64,000 bases of DNA from JBNJFY01 sp051747265 (GTDB lineage Bacteria > Bacteroidota > Rhodothermia > Balneolales > Balneolaceae), in NCBI GenBank assembly GCA_051747265.1, contig JBNJFY010000001.1, positions 124,001 through 188,000 of the forward strand, read 5' to 3'. Position 1 is the first letter of the stretch; each line of letters begins with the position of its first letter. Below, piece by piece: positions 37,591 through 46,046 of the stretch. Both the position numbers and the translations under genes were made by a program. A model generated the notes under the pieces. The model had not been told where the DNA came from. It ran no database searches and saw only the letters and a program-made list of their open reading frames with translations.

Positions 37591-38106
37591 TTAAGCGTTG
37601 AAGAACGTTTCGTTTTCGATTAAGCCGTTTAAATTGATGATCAACCGATCTTGATCGGTCATCCCTGTATAGCAATTGGTATACTCACTCAGATGGACGG
37701 GCAGTGATCGGGTGGCTCGCATGTCGATGTAATTTATGCCGTCGATTTCATCACAAGCCAGCCCAATCAATCCGTCACGTTCACTTTGAGCCACAAGCAG
37801 GTATGGAATATCCTCGGGCGGCTCCTCGCCATTAAATGTGGCCAGATCATGAATGGAGGTTAATCGCCCGCTTACGCTGATAATTCCTCGAATTACCTCA
37901 GAAATACCGGGTAAGGGCGTCCACCCTTGTGTAATGCGTTTGATTTCTTTGAGATCGGTCAACGGAATACCATATCGCAAGGCACCTCGCCGGAACAGTA
38001 AACATTCATCCCCGGAGATATCCTCCATCTGTTTTCTTTTTTTGTATCGCTCACGGCGTTGCTCCAACAGTTGCTGTTGTTGTTCGGTATCCATCAGTGT
38101 ATTCAT
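37591..38106 (-). CDS. cheW: CheW coupling protein (copy next to the receptor)
   Basis: It encodes 171 residues: a basic coiled-coil start (QQQLLEQRRERYKKRKQMED), then a CheW SH3-like fold (CLLFRRGALRYGIPLTDLKE, GISEVIRGIISVSGRLTSIHDL). CheW links receptor and CheA in the array. Its ATG overlaps the cheR stop as ATGA. A second CheW lies on the other side of cheR, as in wspB/wspD. Confidence 0.92.
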   Translation of the reverse strand: MNTLMDTEQQQQLLEQRRERYKKRKQMEDISGDECLLFRRGALRYGIPLTDLKEIKRITQGWTPLPGISEVIRGIISVSGRLTSIHDLATFNGEEPPEDIPYLLVAQSERDGLIGLACDEIDGINYIDMRATRSLPVHLSEYTNCYTGMTDQDRLIINLNGLIENETFFNA

Positions 38107-39374
38107 TGTACTTGCTTCATTTCAAACTCTTTATTGTTTCTCAACTCCTCTACTGCCATGCGATAGTGGCGATCGGCTTGGTGCTGATTCCCGGTTGAAG
38201 CATGTAGTTGAGCAAGGAGGAATCGTCCTTCGATATGCTCAGGGTTTAAAAACAGTAGCTGTCGAATGGTGCTGATCGCGTCGGTAACTCGATCCACCCG
38301 AGCACAAAAAACCCCTTTTAGCAATAGGGCGAATTCGTACAATGGGAACCGGTCTAAAAATTCCTGGAGCAGTTGAATAGCGATTTCGGTTTCCAAGTAC
38401 TGGCAAGCCCACTCTAGTTGCGCGAATAACTCCTCGGTAATGGTGGACTTCCATGCGTATTGGCCGATCCCGTCGGGGACCCAGACAGACAGATCAAAGG
38501 CTGAGAATTCTTCCGTTTGTTTTACTGGAACTGAATCTCCAGCAGGTTCAGCGGCTACCTGTTGATCCACCAGATTAGTGGGGGGGTTGGATTTTCGAAG
38601 CCAGAACAACTCGTTTTCCCAGTGGGGATAGAATCCCAGCCGGTGCGTGGGCAATGGATCGCTGGGTCCGGTACATAACCATCCGCCCGGTGTCAACACC
38701 TCGCTCAAATTGCTGTACACCTTTTCTACCGCAATGTCAGTCATATAAATCAAAACATTGCGACAGAGAATCAGATCGAACTGCCGGGGAAACTTTTCCA
38801 GTTGTTGCCTATGCAGTGTTTTCATCAAATTGGCACGGCAAAAGTTGACTTGGTCTCGCAAAAAGGGACGAACTTCATACTTCTCCCCATAGTCGATGAA
38901 CCAATGCAGGCATTCCAACTGGTCAATTCCACGCATGGACCACGAAGTGTATACTCCTTTTTCGGCGGTCGCTACCATGGCACGACTTACATCCACGCCA
39001 TACACATGCACTCGTTTACGAACCTGTTCGGGGAGATGCTTATGCATCAAAAGTTTGATGGAGTACACTTCTTCCCCGCGGGAGCAACCGGCGGATAGAA
39101 TATGGATGGGTTGTCCGTCCCCTTTATCTCGAAGTTGCCGGGGTAGCCATTGGGTAATCAGCCATTCCAGCTGTTCCCGAAACCGCAAGAAATAACTTTC
39201 GTGGATCAGGGCATCATCAATAAGATCATGTTGGGGACCATTCTCCTTAAAGCAGATATTATCTACTTCAAAACTATTGACCTTATTAATGATCTGCTTA
39301 CCCAACTGGTAGCGGTTCGGATCCAAGCCCAGCTCTTGTTCTAATGTGGTCTTAAATCTATTGAGCTTGGTCAT
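38103..39374 (-). CDS. cheR: CheR methyltransferase with C-terminal TPR (WspC-like)
   Basis: It encodes 423 residues. The CheR core shows the SAM loop HILSAGCSRGEEVYSIKLL, NFCRANLM and FDLILCRNVLIYM. About 150 extra residues at the end read as TPR-like helices (LNPEHIEGRFLLAQLHASTG), as in WspC or FrzF. It methylates receptor glutamates. It overlaps both neighbours by ATGA junctions, so translation of the two cheW genes and cheR is coupled. Confidence 0.94.
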   Translation of the reverse strand: MTKLNRFKTTLEQELGLDPNRYQLGKQIINKVNSFEVDNICFKENGPQHDLIDDALIHESYFLRFREQLEWLITQWLPRQLRDKGDGQPIHILSAGCSRGEEVYSIKLLMHKHLPEQVRKRVHVYGVDVSRAMVATAEKGVYTSWSMRGIDQLECLHWFIDYGEKYEVRPFLRDQVNFCRANLMKTLHRQQLEKFPRQFDLILCRNVLIYMTDIAVEKVYSNLSEVLTPGGWLCTGPSDPLPTHRLGFYPHWENELFWLRKSNPPTNLVDQQVAAEPAGDSVPVKQTEEFSAFDLSVWVPDGIGQYAWKSTITEELFAQLEWACQYLETEIAIQLLQEFLDRFPLYEFALLLKGVFCARVDRVTDAISTIRQLLFLNPEHIEGRFLLAQLHASTGNQHQADRHYRMAVEELRNNKEFEMKQVQ

Positions 39375-39811
39375 GGGGCGGTGGAATGCTCCTTGGTTAA
39401 CCCTGTACTGACCTGATCAATCGCCTGATCCCACACCGATGAGCGAATCTGCAAACTCTTTCCCTCTAGCTCCAAAACTTCCGCTGTAGAATCCGGTCCC
39501 GTGGAAACTTCCTTGATTTGCTCATCGGAGACGGTCATGATTTCCAAGACTTCCGATACCTGCAAAGCCATGCCCGGTTCAGATTCGGCCATAACCATCA
39601 GATAGTCATCGGCAATACTCTCCCGCTTGGATTTATGAAGGCTGAACACCGGCAGGATATCCCCGCGATAGTGCAATAAGCCCTGACATCTGGGATCACC
39701 ATCCACAGGAGGATCATCCAACTTAACCATAGGGATGACCTCCGTGACTAACTCCAACCGTATACCTTCCTCTTTCTCGCCTAAGCGATAGTGAACTAGC
39801 GTAGTTTCCAT
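39371..39811 (-). CDS. Second CheW-like coupling protein
   Basis: It encodes 146 residues with a CheW fold that is more diverged than the other copy (LGEKEEGIRLELVTEVIPMV, GLLHYRGDILPVFSLHK). It lies between the receiver gene and cheR; the Wsp system also has two CheW proteins around its CheR-TPR. It might serve a second receptor outside the operon. Confidence 0.88.
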   Translation of the reverse strand: METTLVHYRLGEKEEGIRLELVTEVIPMVKLDDPPVDGDPRCQGLLHYRGDILPVFSLHKSKRESIADDYLMVMAESEPGMALQVSEVLEIMTVSDEQIKEVSTGPDSTAEVLELEGKSLQIRSSVWDQAIDQVSTGLTKEHSTAP

Positions 39812-39826
39812 GGTTAGATTATTGAA

Positions 39827-40219
39827 TTAGCTGGCGTGGCGCATCATATAGCGAGCTACCGAACGGCGTAACGTTTGCTCATCCACATCCTTAGAGATAT
39901 AGCCGTCCGCACCCGTTTTATGGGCAATAGCTTTCATCGTGGCTTCATCCTCAGAGGAGTAAATAACCACCGCGATATTGGTGCCGATCTTATTCTTCTT
40001 TAAGGTTTGGATAGCCATTTCACCGCTTCGCACCTTACCGGTTTGTACGGATCCGTAATTCAGATCCATCAGTATCAGATTGGGCTTAAACTCATTGACA
40101 AGATTAGAAATCCAAATACTATTACTGGCTTCTACTTCAAATCCTTGTTTACGAAGTAGTTGTTTTAGATAAGTCCGGATGGTTGTACTATCATCGACGA
40201 CTAGAACACGACCGTTCAT
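39827..40219 (-). CDS. CheY-like receiver protein, first gene of the chemosensory operon
   Basis: It encodes 130 residues from ATG 40219. AGGAGG lies 8 bases before this ATG and only 2 before the TTG at 40225, which decides the start. The receiver motifs are VLVVDDSTTIR, the phospho-acceptor in LILMDLNYGS, VIYSSEDE and ISKDVDEQ. An insertion after the Asp (SVQTGKVRSGEM) is unusual. It is the probable output of the operon, replacing the diguanylate cyclase WspR. No flagellar motor or cyclase gene is in the window, so what it contacts is unknown. Fifteen bases separate it from the CheW-like gene. Confidence 0.9.
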   Translation of the reverse strand: MNGRVLVVDDSTTIRTYLKQLLRKQGFEVEASNSIWISNLVNEFKPNLILMDLNYGSVQTGKVRSGEMAIQTLKKNKIGTNIAVVIYSSEDEATMKAIAHKTGADGYISKDVDEQTLRRSVARYMMRHAS

Positions 40220-40365
40220 CTGCAATTCCTCCTGTTTGTATTGCCAATTACCTTGTATGCATGGGATGATATTGAACCAATTAGGACAATTAGGATGTCG
40301 CTATGGCTACAAACTCTATTAAAAGCAGATAGAAATTGAATTCAGTGACCGAAATTGGGCACTGG

Positions 40366-40483
40366 TCTTTACCTCAATCCCTTGATTACGACTTGACTGC
40401 TTTTCATAAGTCTGGATGGTTGTACTATCATCTACGACTAGAACTCGATCAATTATCTACATGACTTCTTGGTTGTATTGCAT
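40366..40483 (-). pseudogene. Decayed copy of the 5' end of the CheY-like receiver gene
   Basis: Bases 40366-40483 align with 40130-40252, the first ~30 codons and leader of the receiver gene. GGATGGTTGTACTATCATC and ACGACTAGAAC are shared almost exactly, and the SD region is recognisable (CTTCTTGGTTGTATTG against CTCCTGTTTGTATTG on the plus strand). The start codon is lost and small indels are present. The remaining gap (40253-40365, 40484-40776) shows nothing I recognise. Confidence 0.75.
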
Positions 40484-40776
40484 ATATGGGATTATAACTA
40501 CGAGAAGCCAATTTGAACTGTGTATGCTTGGATATTGACTTCCTTGATCTCACTCATCACTGTAGCTTGACCCCCGACAAAGCTAACGTGATTGCCTAAG
40601 GGCAAAGAATAGATCGCAGCGTGCAGGCGAATTGATATGAGTCAGTTATTTACACTGATTTACAAATAAGAGAGGGACATATTTTAATAACAAGGTTTAA
40701 AGCACGTTAAAGCAAACATTCTCTCAAAACATTGGTTTCTTCTAATAAAGAGTAAGTTCACCTTAATAATAGCTTC

Positions 40777-41010
40777 TCAAGAGGAATGCTCTTTCTTCAT
40801 ATTTCGGAATTCTTGTTGTACCCGCTTATTGGTGAGCTTGCGGTAACTGTTGAATTCATCCTGAGATATGCGAAAAGTAATTTCGTACTCCTCATCACTA
40901 CAGTGCATCAGCAACTTCCCATCCTGCGTGATGTCTTCATACACCTCAACATGGGTGGATCCGAGATAATACGATTCAAGCTTTTGACCGGCGGCGTCTT
41001 CTAATTCCAC
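40777..41010 (-). CDS. Small acidic unknown protein
   Basis: It encodes 77 residues. I do not recognise it. It reads like a compact beta-strand protein (LESYYLGSTHVEVYEDITQD, DEEYEITFRISQDEFNSYRK). The only possible start is a GTG at 41010. The codons before it (SELYNYV in frame) also look protein-like and are cut off by an in-frame TAA, so the true N-terminus may have been lost by mutation. It is the gene before the chemosensory operon on the same strand, 550 bases away. Confidence 0.6.
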   Translation of the reverse strand: MELEDAAGQKLESYYLGSTHVEVYEDITQDGKLLMHCSDEEYEITFRISQDEFNSYRKLTNKRVQQEFRNMKKEHSS

Positions 41011-41096
41011 GTAGTTGTATAGTTCACTTTAGAATTTGCGTTTAAATTCTCTGTTAAAATAACACTCTTGTTATCAATCTGGAATGTGGAATTAAT

Positions 41097-41171
41097 AATT
41101 AGCAATGAGTAATTAACAATTGGCTCGCTTATCAAAAGCAGTAGCCAATTGTTAATTTTTCATTGCTAATT
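41097..41171. repeat. 29-bp inverted repeat after the short-chain dehydrogenase gene
   Basis: Arms 41097-41125 and 41143-41171 pair with two mismatches around a 17-base loop. They consist of AATT-rich words (TAGCAATGAGTAATTAACAA). It reaches to within three bases of the 3' end of the dehydrogenase gene and could end its transcript, although it lacks a GC-rich stem. Confidence 0.7.
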
Positions 41172-41173
41172 GG

Positions 41174-41884
41174 TCACGCTTTGCCATAGACGGGAATGAT
41201 CGCGCCGCGGGTGACTTTGTTGTCGGGTGAAATCAGATTATAGATCTGTTCGGCAATATGAACGGGCTTAACCCATTTACTAAAATCAGCATCGGGCATA
41301 CCTTTGCGATTGGCCTCCGTATCGATGGTGGAGGGAGCCACCGCGTTGATCAAGATATTTTCGGATACCACCTCTTCGGCCAAGGCCTCGGTTAGTGCGG
41401 CTACCGCCGATTTACTAGCCGTATAAGCTGCCATATTAGCTCCTTGTCGCGGTTCCAAGGCCGGACGCGCGGCTATATTGACAATGCGTCCGCCATCTAA
41501 TCCATTTTCTCGCATCCGTTGAATCGCCGCCCGGCAGGAGTTATAGCAGGTGATGGTATTTAGATTCAACTGTTTCAGCAACATATTTTTGCCTTTCTTT
41601 TCAATCGGCCCCATTCCAAAACCACCGGCAATATGAACTGAGCCCCATAGTGGACCGATCTCTTCAACCGTCCAATCAAAAAAGGACTGGGTTTGCTCTT
41701 CGTCGGTTAAATCAACATTTACCCGGGTATGCACCCCATCCCTCTTGCCAAGTTCAAACTGTTCCCACTCTTGTTGATTGAAACAGGGTACCGCAACGTG
41801 TGCTCCGGTTCGCAACATACGCTCTACTACGGCGGACCCCAATCCGCCGGCTCCTCCGGTAACGATAATAGTTCTGTTTTTCAT
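41174..41884 (-). CDS. Short-chain dehydrogenase/reductase without the catalytic serine
   Basis: It encodes 236 residues from ATG 41884; the frame is open to 42073, but the extra 63 residues are not protein-like. The cofactor loop is VTGGAGGLGSAVVERML and the active-site pair lies in AAYTASKSAVAALTEALAEE. The strand that normally ends in the catalytic serine reads GRIVNIAARPALEPRQGANM, with Ala where Ser is expected. The same change is known in part of the family, such as dihydropteridine-reductase-like members, so the enzyme may still be active. It faces a divergent NTF2-like gene 190 bases away, so the two may share control. Confidence 0.85.
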   Translation of the reverse strand: MKNRTIIVTGGAGGLGSAVVERMLRTGAHVAVPCFNQQEWEQFELGKRDGVHTRVNVDLTDEEQTQSFFDWTVEEIGPLWGSVHIAGGFGMGPIEKKGKNMLLKQLNLNTITCYNSCRAAIQRMRENGLDGGRIVNIAARPALEPRQGANMAAYTASKSAVAALTEALAEEVVSENILINAVAPSTIDTEANRKGMPDADFSKWVKPVHIAEQIYNLISPDNKVTRGAIIPVYGKA

Positions 41885-42074
41885 GGGTAAAAATTCCTGA
41901 ATGATGATTTCAACTCGCCAACTGGACCTACAACTCACTACAAGCCATGGCGTTATTACGTTCCACTTTTTTCTACCGACTTTGGAACGATGATGCCGGT
42001 ATAGTTGTATTATTAGTTCAACATTAAATAATTGAGCCAAACACTCATAATTAAAATCAACAACCCCTATCATT

Positions 42075-42452
42075 ATGGCAACAACAACGAGTATTAGTCG
42101 CGAACAGATTGAACAGAACGTTAATCAGCTTAACGAAGCCATCTTGAATGGCAAAGCTCTGGAAGCCTTTGAAGAATTATACGCCGAGGATGTGGTGATG
42201 TCCGAACCCGGAGTGGGCGAATGGGAAGGCAAAGACACCAATCGGGAGCGCGAGCAAGACTTCATGTCCAAAGTCACCGAGTTTCGTGGTTTCGAAGTCA
42301 AGAACGTCGCCGTGGGCGATGGCGTATCCATGGTGGAATGCTCCTGGGACTATACCCATGAAGAGTGGGGCGAAATGAATTATACCCAGGTTGCTGTACA
42401 AGAGTGGAATGACGAGGGATTGATTACTCGTGAAACATTCTACCACGCCTAA
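42075..42452 (+). CDS. SnoaL/NTF2-like small protein
   Basis: It encodes 125 residues. The pattern of an N-terminal helix, FEELYAEDVVMSEPGVGEW, then strands and the end YTQVAVQEWNDEGLITRETF fits the cone-shaped SnoaL/NTF2 fold. Proteins of this fold are isomerases, hydrolases or binding proteins, and the substrate cannot be predicted. It has its own terminator. The short-chain dehydrogenase starts on the other side of the shared promoter region. Confidence 0.82.
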   Translation: MATTTSISREQIEQNVNQLNEAILNGKALEAFEELYAEDVVMSEPGVGEWEGKDTNREREQDFMSKVTEFRGFEVKNVAVGDGVSMVECSWDYTHEEWGEMNYTQVAVQEWNDEGLITRETFYHA

Positions 42453-42477
42453 GCGCGTCCCTGTTCAGCAATCGTCC

Positions 42478-42507
42478 AGAGGAGCCTCCCCCGGGCTCCT
42501 CTTTTTT
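42478..42507 (+). terminator. Rho-independent terminator after the NTF2-like gene
   Basis: AGAGGAGCC pairs with GGCTCCTCT around the loop TCCCCCG and is followed by a T run. Confidence 0.9.
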
Positions 42508-42732
42508 ATTTATCCCCGCGGAGCTTCCATATAAGTATTAGTTCCGGGTAGGCTTACCGAACAAGGCCACTCGACATACGTTCTTGGTGGATCAAATATG
42601 CTGGGGCACAAAAGCCAGCAAATCTGCCGCAAATAAGTTGTCATTCCCATTATTAGATCTTGTAGTATATTAGCTTACGCGGCCCCACCTGCTTTGCACC
42701 ACTTCTGCCCATCCCAAAACTCGCATATTAAA

Positions 42733-42754
42733 GTGTAGCATAGAGATGCAACAC
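42733..42754. promoter_or_regulatory. Dyad before the sensor kinase gene, possible site for its regulator
   Basis: GTGTAGCAT and ATGCAACAC are separated by AGAG, a 9-4-9 dyad with one mismatch, ending 10 bases before the start codon at 42765. A dyad of the same form precedes the large secreted-protein gene at 47432. The rest of the 42508-42732 gap holds a short GCTGG/CCAGC hairpin and nothing else I recognise. Confidence 0.55.
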
Positions 42755-42764
42755 ATTAGCTATT

Positions 42765-45700
42765 ATGCAAAGCAGGGACTTATTGAGAAACATTTTTACC
42801 TTAATATTTCTGCTGTCCCTATCGACTGTCGGTTGGACACAGATCAGTTGGGAGCGCTATTCCTATCCGGTAGAGGGACAACTAACCATCCTCAAAATAG
42901 ATGATATAAGTTGGTTCCAGGACAATGTGGGAAATGTATATTCTTTTGGTGCTCATCAGTGGCAAACCATACCCCCTCCCTCTTCTGATTTCAACTACTA
43001 CCTTTATCATCATATTACCAATGACCACCTACTGGGTGTGTTCATAGATAATCAGTTTCAAACTTACACGGCTACGTGGAAAAACGGTACATGGAGCACC
43101 CCTCGATTACTGACCAACGTCCCGCTGCGTCATCTTCGATCTAGTAAAGCAGGCCTCTTTTTATTTGGCGATTGGGGGCGTTTATTCACTTGGGAATCGG
43201 GACAATGGAAGGCAATCAGCAATCCCGCGGAAAATCATATCACCGCTTTAGCCGGTATCTCCAGCCGCCCCAATGACTACTGGTTATTGGAAAGAGAGGG
43301 CATTCTTCATCACCGAATCGATCAGCGTTGGGTTTCCACCTCGTTGCCTCTGCCACCGGTGGAAGACATCAACGTGTTATATCCGGAGCAAGATGGGTTA
43401 CACTTGGTGGCCACTAGCGGAAAACATTTTCTTTGGGATGGTCAAACTCTAGCGGAATTACCTGCTTTCCCCTTATCGGGTTTAATTAAAAGTGCATACA
43501 CCCCCAATCGGCATATTTTATTTAATCAAACCCCAGAATTTCTCTTACAAGAGAACCACCATTGGCAAACAGTTACCCTTCCTGATTATCAATCAGTAAC
43601 CGACGCAACCATCCGACCCGATGGACAATTAATTCTGACCACCAGCAATGGCGATGTTTACTATGAAACCGACCACCAGGCTCCATATTTTATTGAAGTA
43701 GCTAGCCACTGGTACATCAATGGGAATCCGTGGGATCAAACCACCAGCGCGCAACTGGTTGATTACAATAGCGATGGGCAAATGGATCTACTGCTCCACC
43801 ACCCCAAACATCACCAGCAAAATCGACTCTATGTCGCCAATCGCCCTTCCCGTTTTGAAGATGTCAGCAATCAACTGCCCACCATAAATCATTCCACCAG
43901 ACATTTGGTTATGCACGATATTACCGGGGATAAGCGGCCCGATCTGCTGACCAGCCATGCCACCGGTGACGCGACACTGATAACCATCTATTACCAAGAT
44001 ACGGACGGTTCGTTCTTCCCAACCCAGCAATTACGCTTTCCGTTGGATGGTTTTCTGGATCTGCGTGATCTAGACTTATTCGATTGGGATCAAGACGGAG
44101 ATCCGGATCTGATCCTTACCTTTTACAAATCAACAGCCGTAGATCCCGGCTTTGTCGCCTGGATTCCCAATCAGCGGTACGGATACTTTGACAGCGACGA
44201 ACTCCAGATCTTGCCCGGATCGGAAGGATGGAATATGAATAGCTTGGTGGAAGATTTGAACCAAGATGACGCGCCTGACCTGTATATCAGTACGTTTTGG
44301 ACCCCCGACAAACTATTACTCCAAGATGGGGATTCCATACGAGTGGCCAGTAATTATTTACCCCCATCAGACTCCTCCAATACCCATGCCGCACTCACCA
44401 TCGATTGGGACAACGATGGTGATCTGGATTTGGTACGGGCTGATCAACTCAATACCATCACCGTATTAGACAATCAAGGCAATGGGCAGTATCAGCAACA
44501 TCCGATTACCGATACCCTGCGCTCACTGCTGGGTGGCTACCATCCGTATGATATGACCAAAGGAGATTTCAATAATGATGGTTTTCCTGATTTGGCTCTA
44601 CTTCGTCAACATAAAAAGCAGCAATACCTTCAACTGCTGTTAAATAAATCAGGGGAGAAGGTCATAGATTACACCCAGCAAGCCGGACTCTTACCCTATC
44701 CCGCGAACCATATATTGACCCATGACTTTAATGGTGACGGCATGGATGATATGTTTACCTCTGGGAATTCGCACAATCAGTTATTATTGAATCAATATCA
44801 TCCGGATCCCTCCAACGCAACCGCCATCGATTCATCCCGGGGAGCTACCAACATATTTTCAAAGCAACGGCTTTCGCAGCTCATTCCGATGTTCTTTCTA
44901 CGCATTCGCGCTCCCCACTTTATCTACTTTGTGGGATTATTTGTATTGGCCAGTATCATTACACTGGGTGGTATTGGAATGGGAATATCCTATTTCCATT
45001 GGACGCCCACATTGAGCAGCGCCATTACCATGATCAACTTTTCGGCCTTCTGGATCACTATTGATCAATTTGGTACTGCTCATTGGTTGTTCGGTATGGG
45101 ATTACCCATCGTAATTGTCATTGTGGGCGTGGTTCTACCCTTGGGTATTTCCTACCAACTGGAACGTATCGAGCGTGATATTCCCGACCGACAAAACGCG
45201 CAACAGCTGTTGACCAAGCTTCTTGAATTTAGCCATGGCACCTGGGCGATGAGTGTGCTGAATAGTCTGCGCATGTTAAGCCGGAATGCCGATCCACAAC
45301 GGGTTTCTTCTCCCCAATTATCCAGCCAATTGCAAGAGCGATATACCGCTTTTACCACCTTACTAGCTCCAGAGTTGGATAATATTACAGACATGGTCAA
45401 ACAAAGCGACTGGAAAGCTGATTTTTACCTATCACTAGAGAAAGCCGGTAAGCATCTCTCCCAACAGTTAGGCTCCAGCGCCGACCATTTTTCCCAACGT
45501 CTTAAAGAAGGTAATGGCGAACAGATCGCTCAAGCCATCGAGCAGCTACGGCAGGTACTGCGCCAATTACGCCACGCCGTGTTTTCGCAATACTCCAGTA
45601 AGGTGACTTCGGTAACCGATCAAGTAACTCGCGCACTGCGTCCTGAACTGCGAAAAAATAAAATCACCATTGCTTTGCGAGTTCCTGCGGCTGAAGACTA

Positions 45701-46046
45701 CTGGGCACTCATCCCCTCCGGCGACTTGGCCAATATCCTGGATAACTGTATCCATAATGCTCAAAAGGCCATTCAAGATGGTGGATCCGGCCGCATAACG
45801 ATCACCGTTCGCAAGTCTGGTCCCCGAATTCAAATGGACATCTCGGATAACGGAACGGGCATTGCGAAGCAAGATCTAGATCACATTTTCGAGCAGGGCT
45901 TCTCCCGTTTCAAGAGTACCGGACTGGGCCTGTATCAAGCTCGTCAAACCTTACAGCGATATGGCGGGGATATTTGGGTTAAAGCGACCCATCCAGACAG
46001 CGGTACCACATTTACGATTTCATTATTAGAAGGAGTTTCACCATGA
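42765..46046 (+). CDS. Sensor histidine kinase with FG-GAP/VCBS propeller ectodomain
   Basis: It encodes 1093 residues. A signal peptide ends near VGWTQ (26). Residues to about 310 look like a degenerate propeller (repeated GxWxxP-type strands). Seven calcium-loop FG-GAP/VCBS motifs follow between about 333 and 660, such as DYNSDGQMDLLL, DWDQDGDPDLIL and DFNNDGFPDLAL. Membrane helices occupy about 720-800. The kinase part has a possible phospho-acceptor H824 in LEFSHGTWAMS, but no classical H-box; the ATPase has DNCIHNAQKA, SDNGTGI and STGLGLYQARQ. Propeller-type sensors usually bind sugars or proteins outside the cell. The stop codon overlaps the next start as ATGA, so kinase and regulator are made together. 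Confidence 0.9.
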   Translation: MQSRDLLRNIFTLIFLLSLSTVGWTQISWERYSYPVEGQLTILKIDDISWFQDNVGNVYSFGAHQWQTIPPPSSDFNYYLYHHITNDHLLGVFIDNQFQTYTATWKNGTWSTPRLLTNVPLRHLRSSKAGLFLFGDWGRLFTWESGQWKAISNPAENHITALAGISSRPNDYWLLEREGILHHRIDQRWVSTSLPLPPVEDINVLYPEQDGLHLVATSGKHFLWDGQTLAELPAFPLSGLIKSAYTPNRHILFNQTPEFLLQENHHWQTVTLPDYQSVTDATIRPDGQLILTTSNGDVYYETDHQAPYFIEVASHWYINGNPWDQTTSAQLVDYNSDGQMDLLLHHPKHHQQNRLYVANRPSRFEDVSNQLPTINHSTRHLVMHDITGDKRPDLLTSHATGDATLITIYYQDTDGSFFPTQQLRFPLDGFLDLRDLDLFDWDQDGDPDLILTFYKSTAVDPGFVAWIPNQRYGYFDSDELQILPGSEGWNMNSLVEDLNQDDAPDLYISTFWTPDKLLLQDGDSIRVASNYLPPSDSSNTHAALTIDWDNDGDLDLVRADQLNTITVLDNQGNGQYQQHPITDTLRSLLGGYHPYDMTKGDFNNDGFPDLALLRQHKKQQYLQLLLNKSGEKVIDYTQQAGLLPYPANHILTHDFNGDGMDDMFTSGNSHNQLLLNQYHPDPSNATAIDSSRGATNIFSKQRLSQLIPMFFLRIRAPHFIYFVGLFVLASIITLGGIGMGISYFHWTPTLSSAITMINFSAFWITIDQFGTAHWLFGMGLPIVIVIVGVVLPLGISYQLERIERDIPDRQNAQQLLTKLLEFSHGTWAMSVLNSLRMLSRNADPQRVSSPQLSSQLQERYTAFTTLLAPELDNITDMVKQSDWKADFYLSLEKAGKHLSQQLGSSADHFSQRLKEGNGEQIAQAIEQLRQVLRQLRHAVFSQYSSKVTSVTDQVTRALRPELRKNKITIALRVPAAEDYWALIPSGDLANILDNCIHNAQKAIQDGGSGRITITVRKSGPRIQMDISDNGTGIAKQDLDHIFEQGFSRFKSTGLGLYQARQTLQRYGGDIWVKATHPDSGTTFTISLLEGVSP

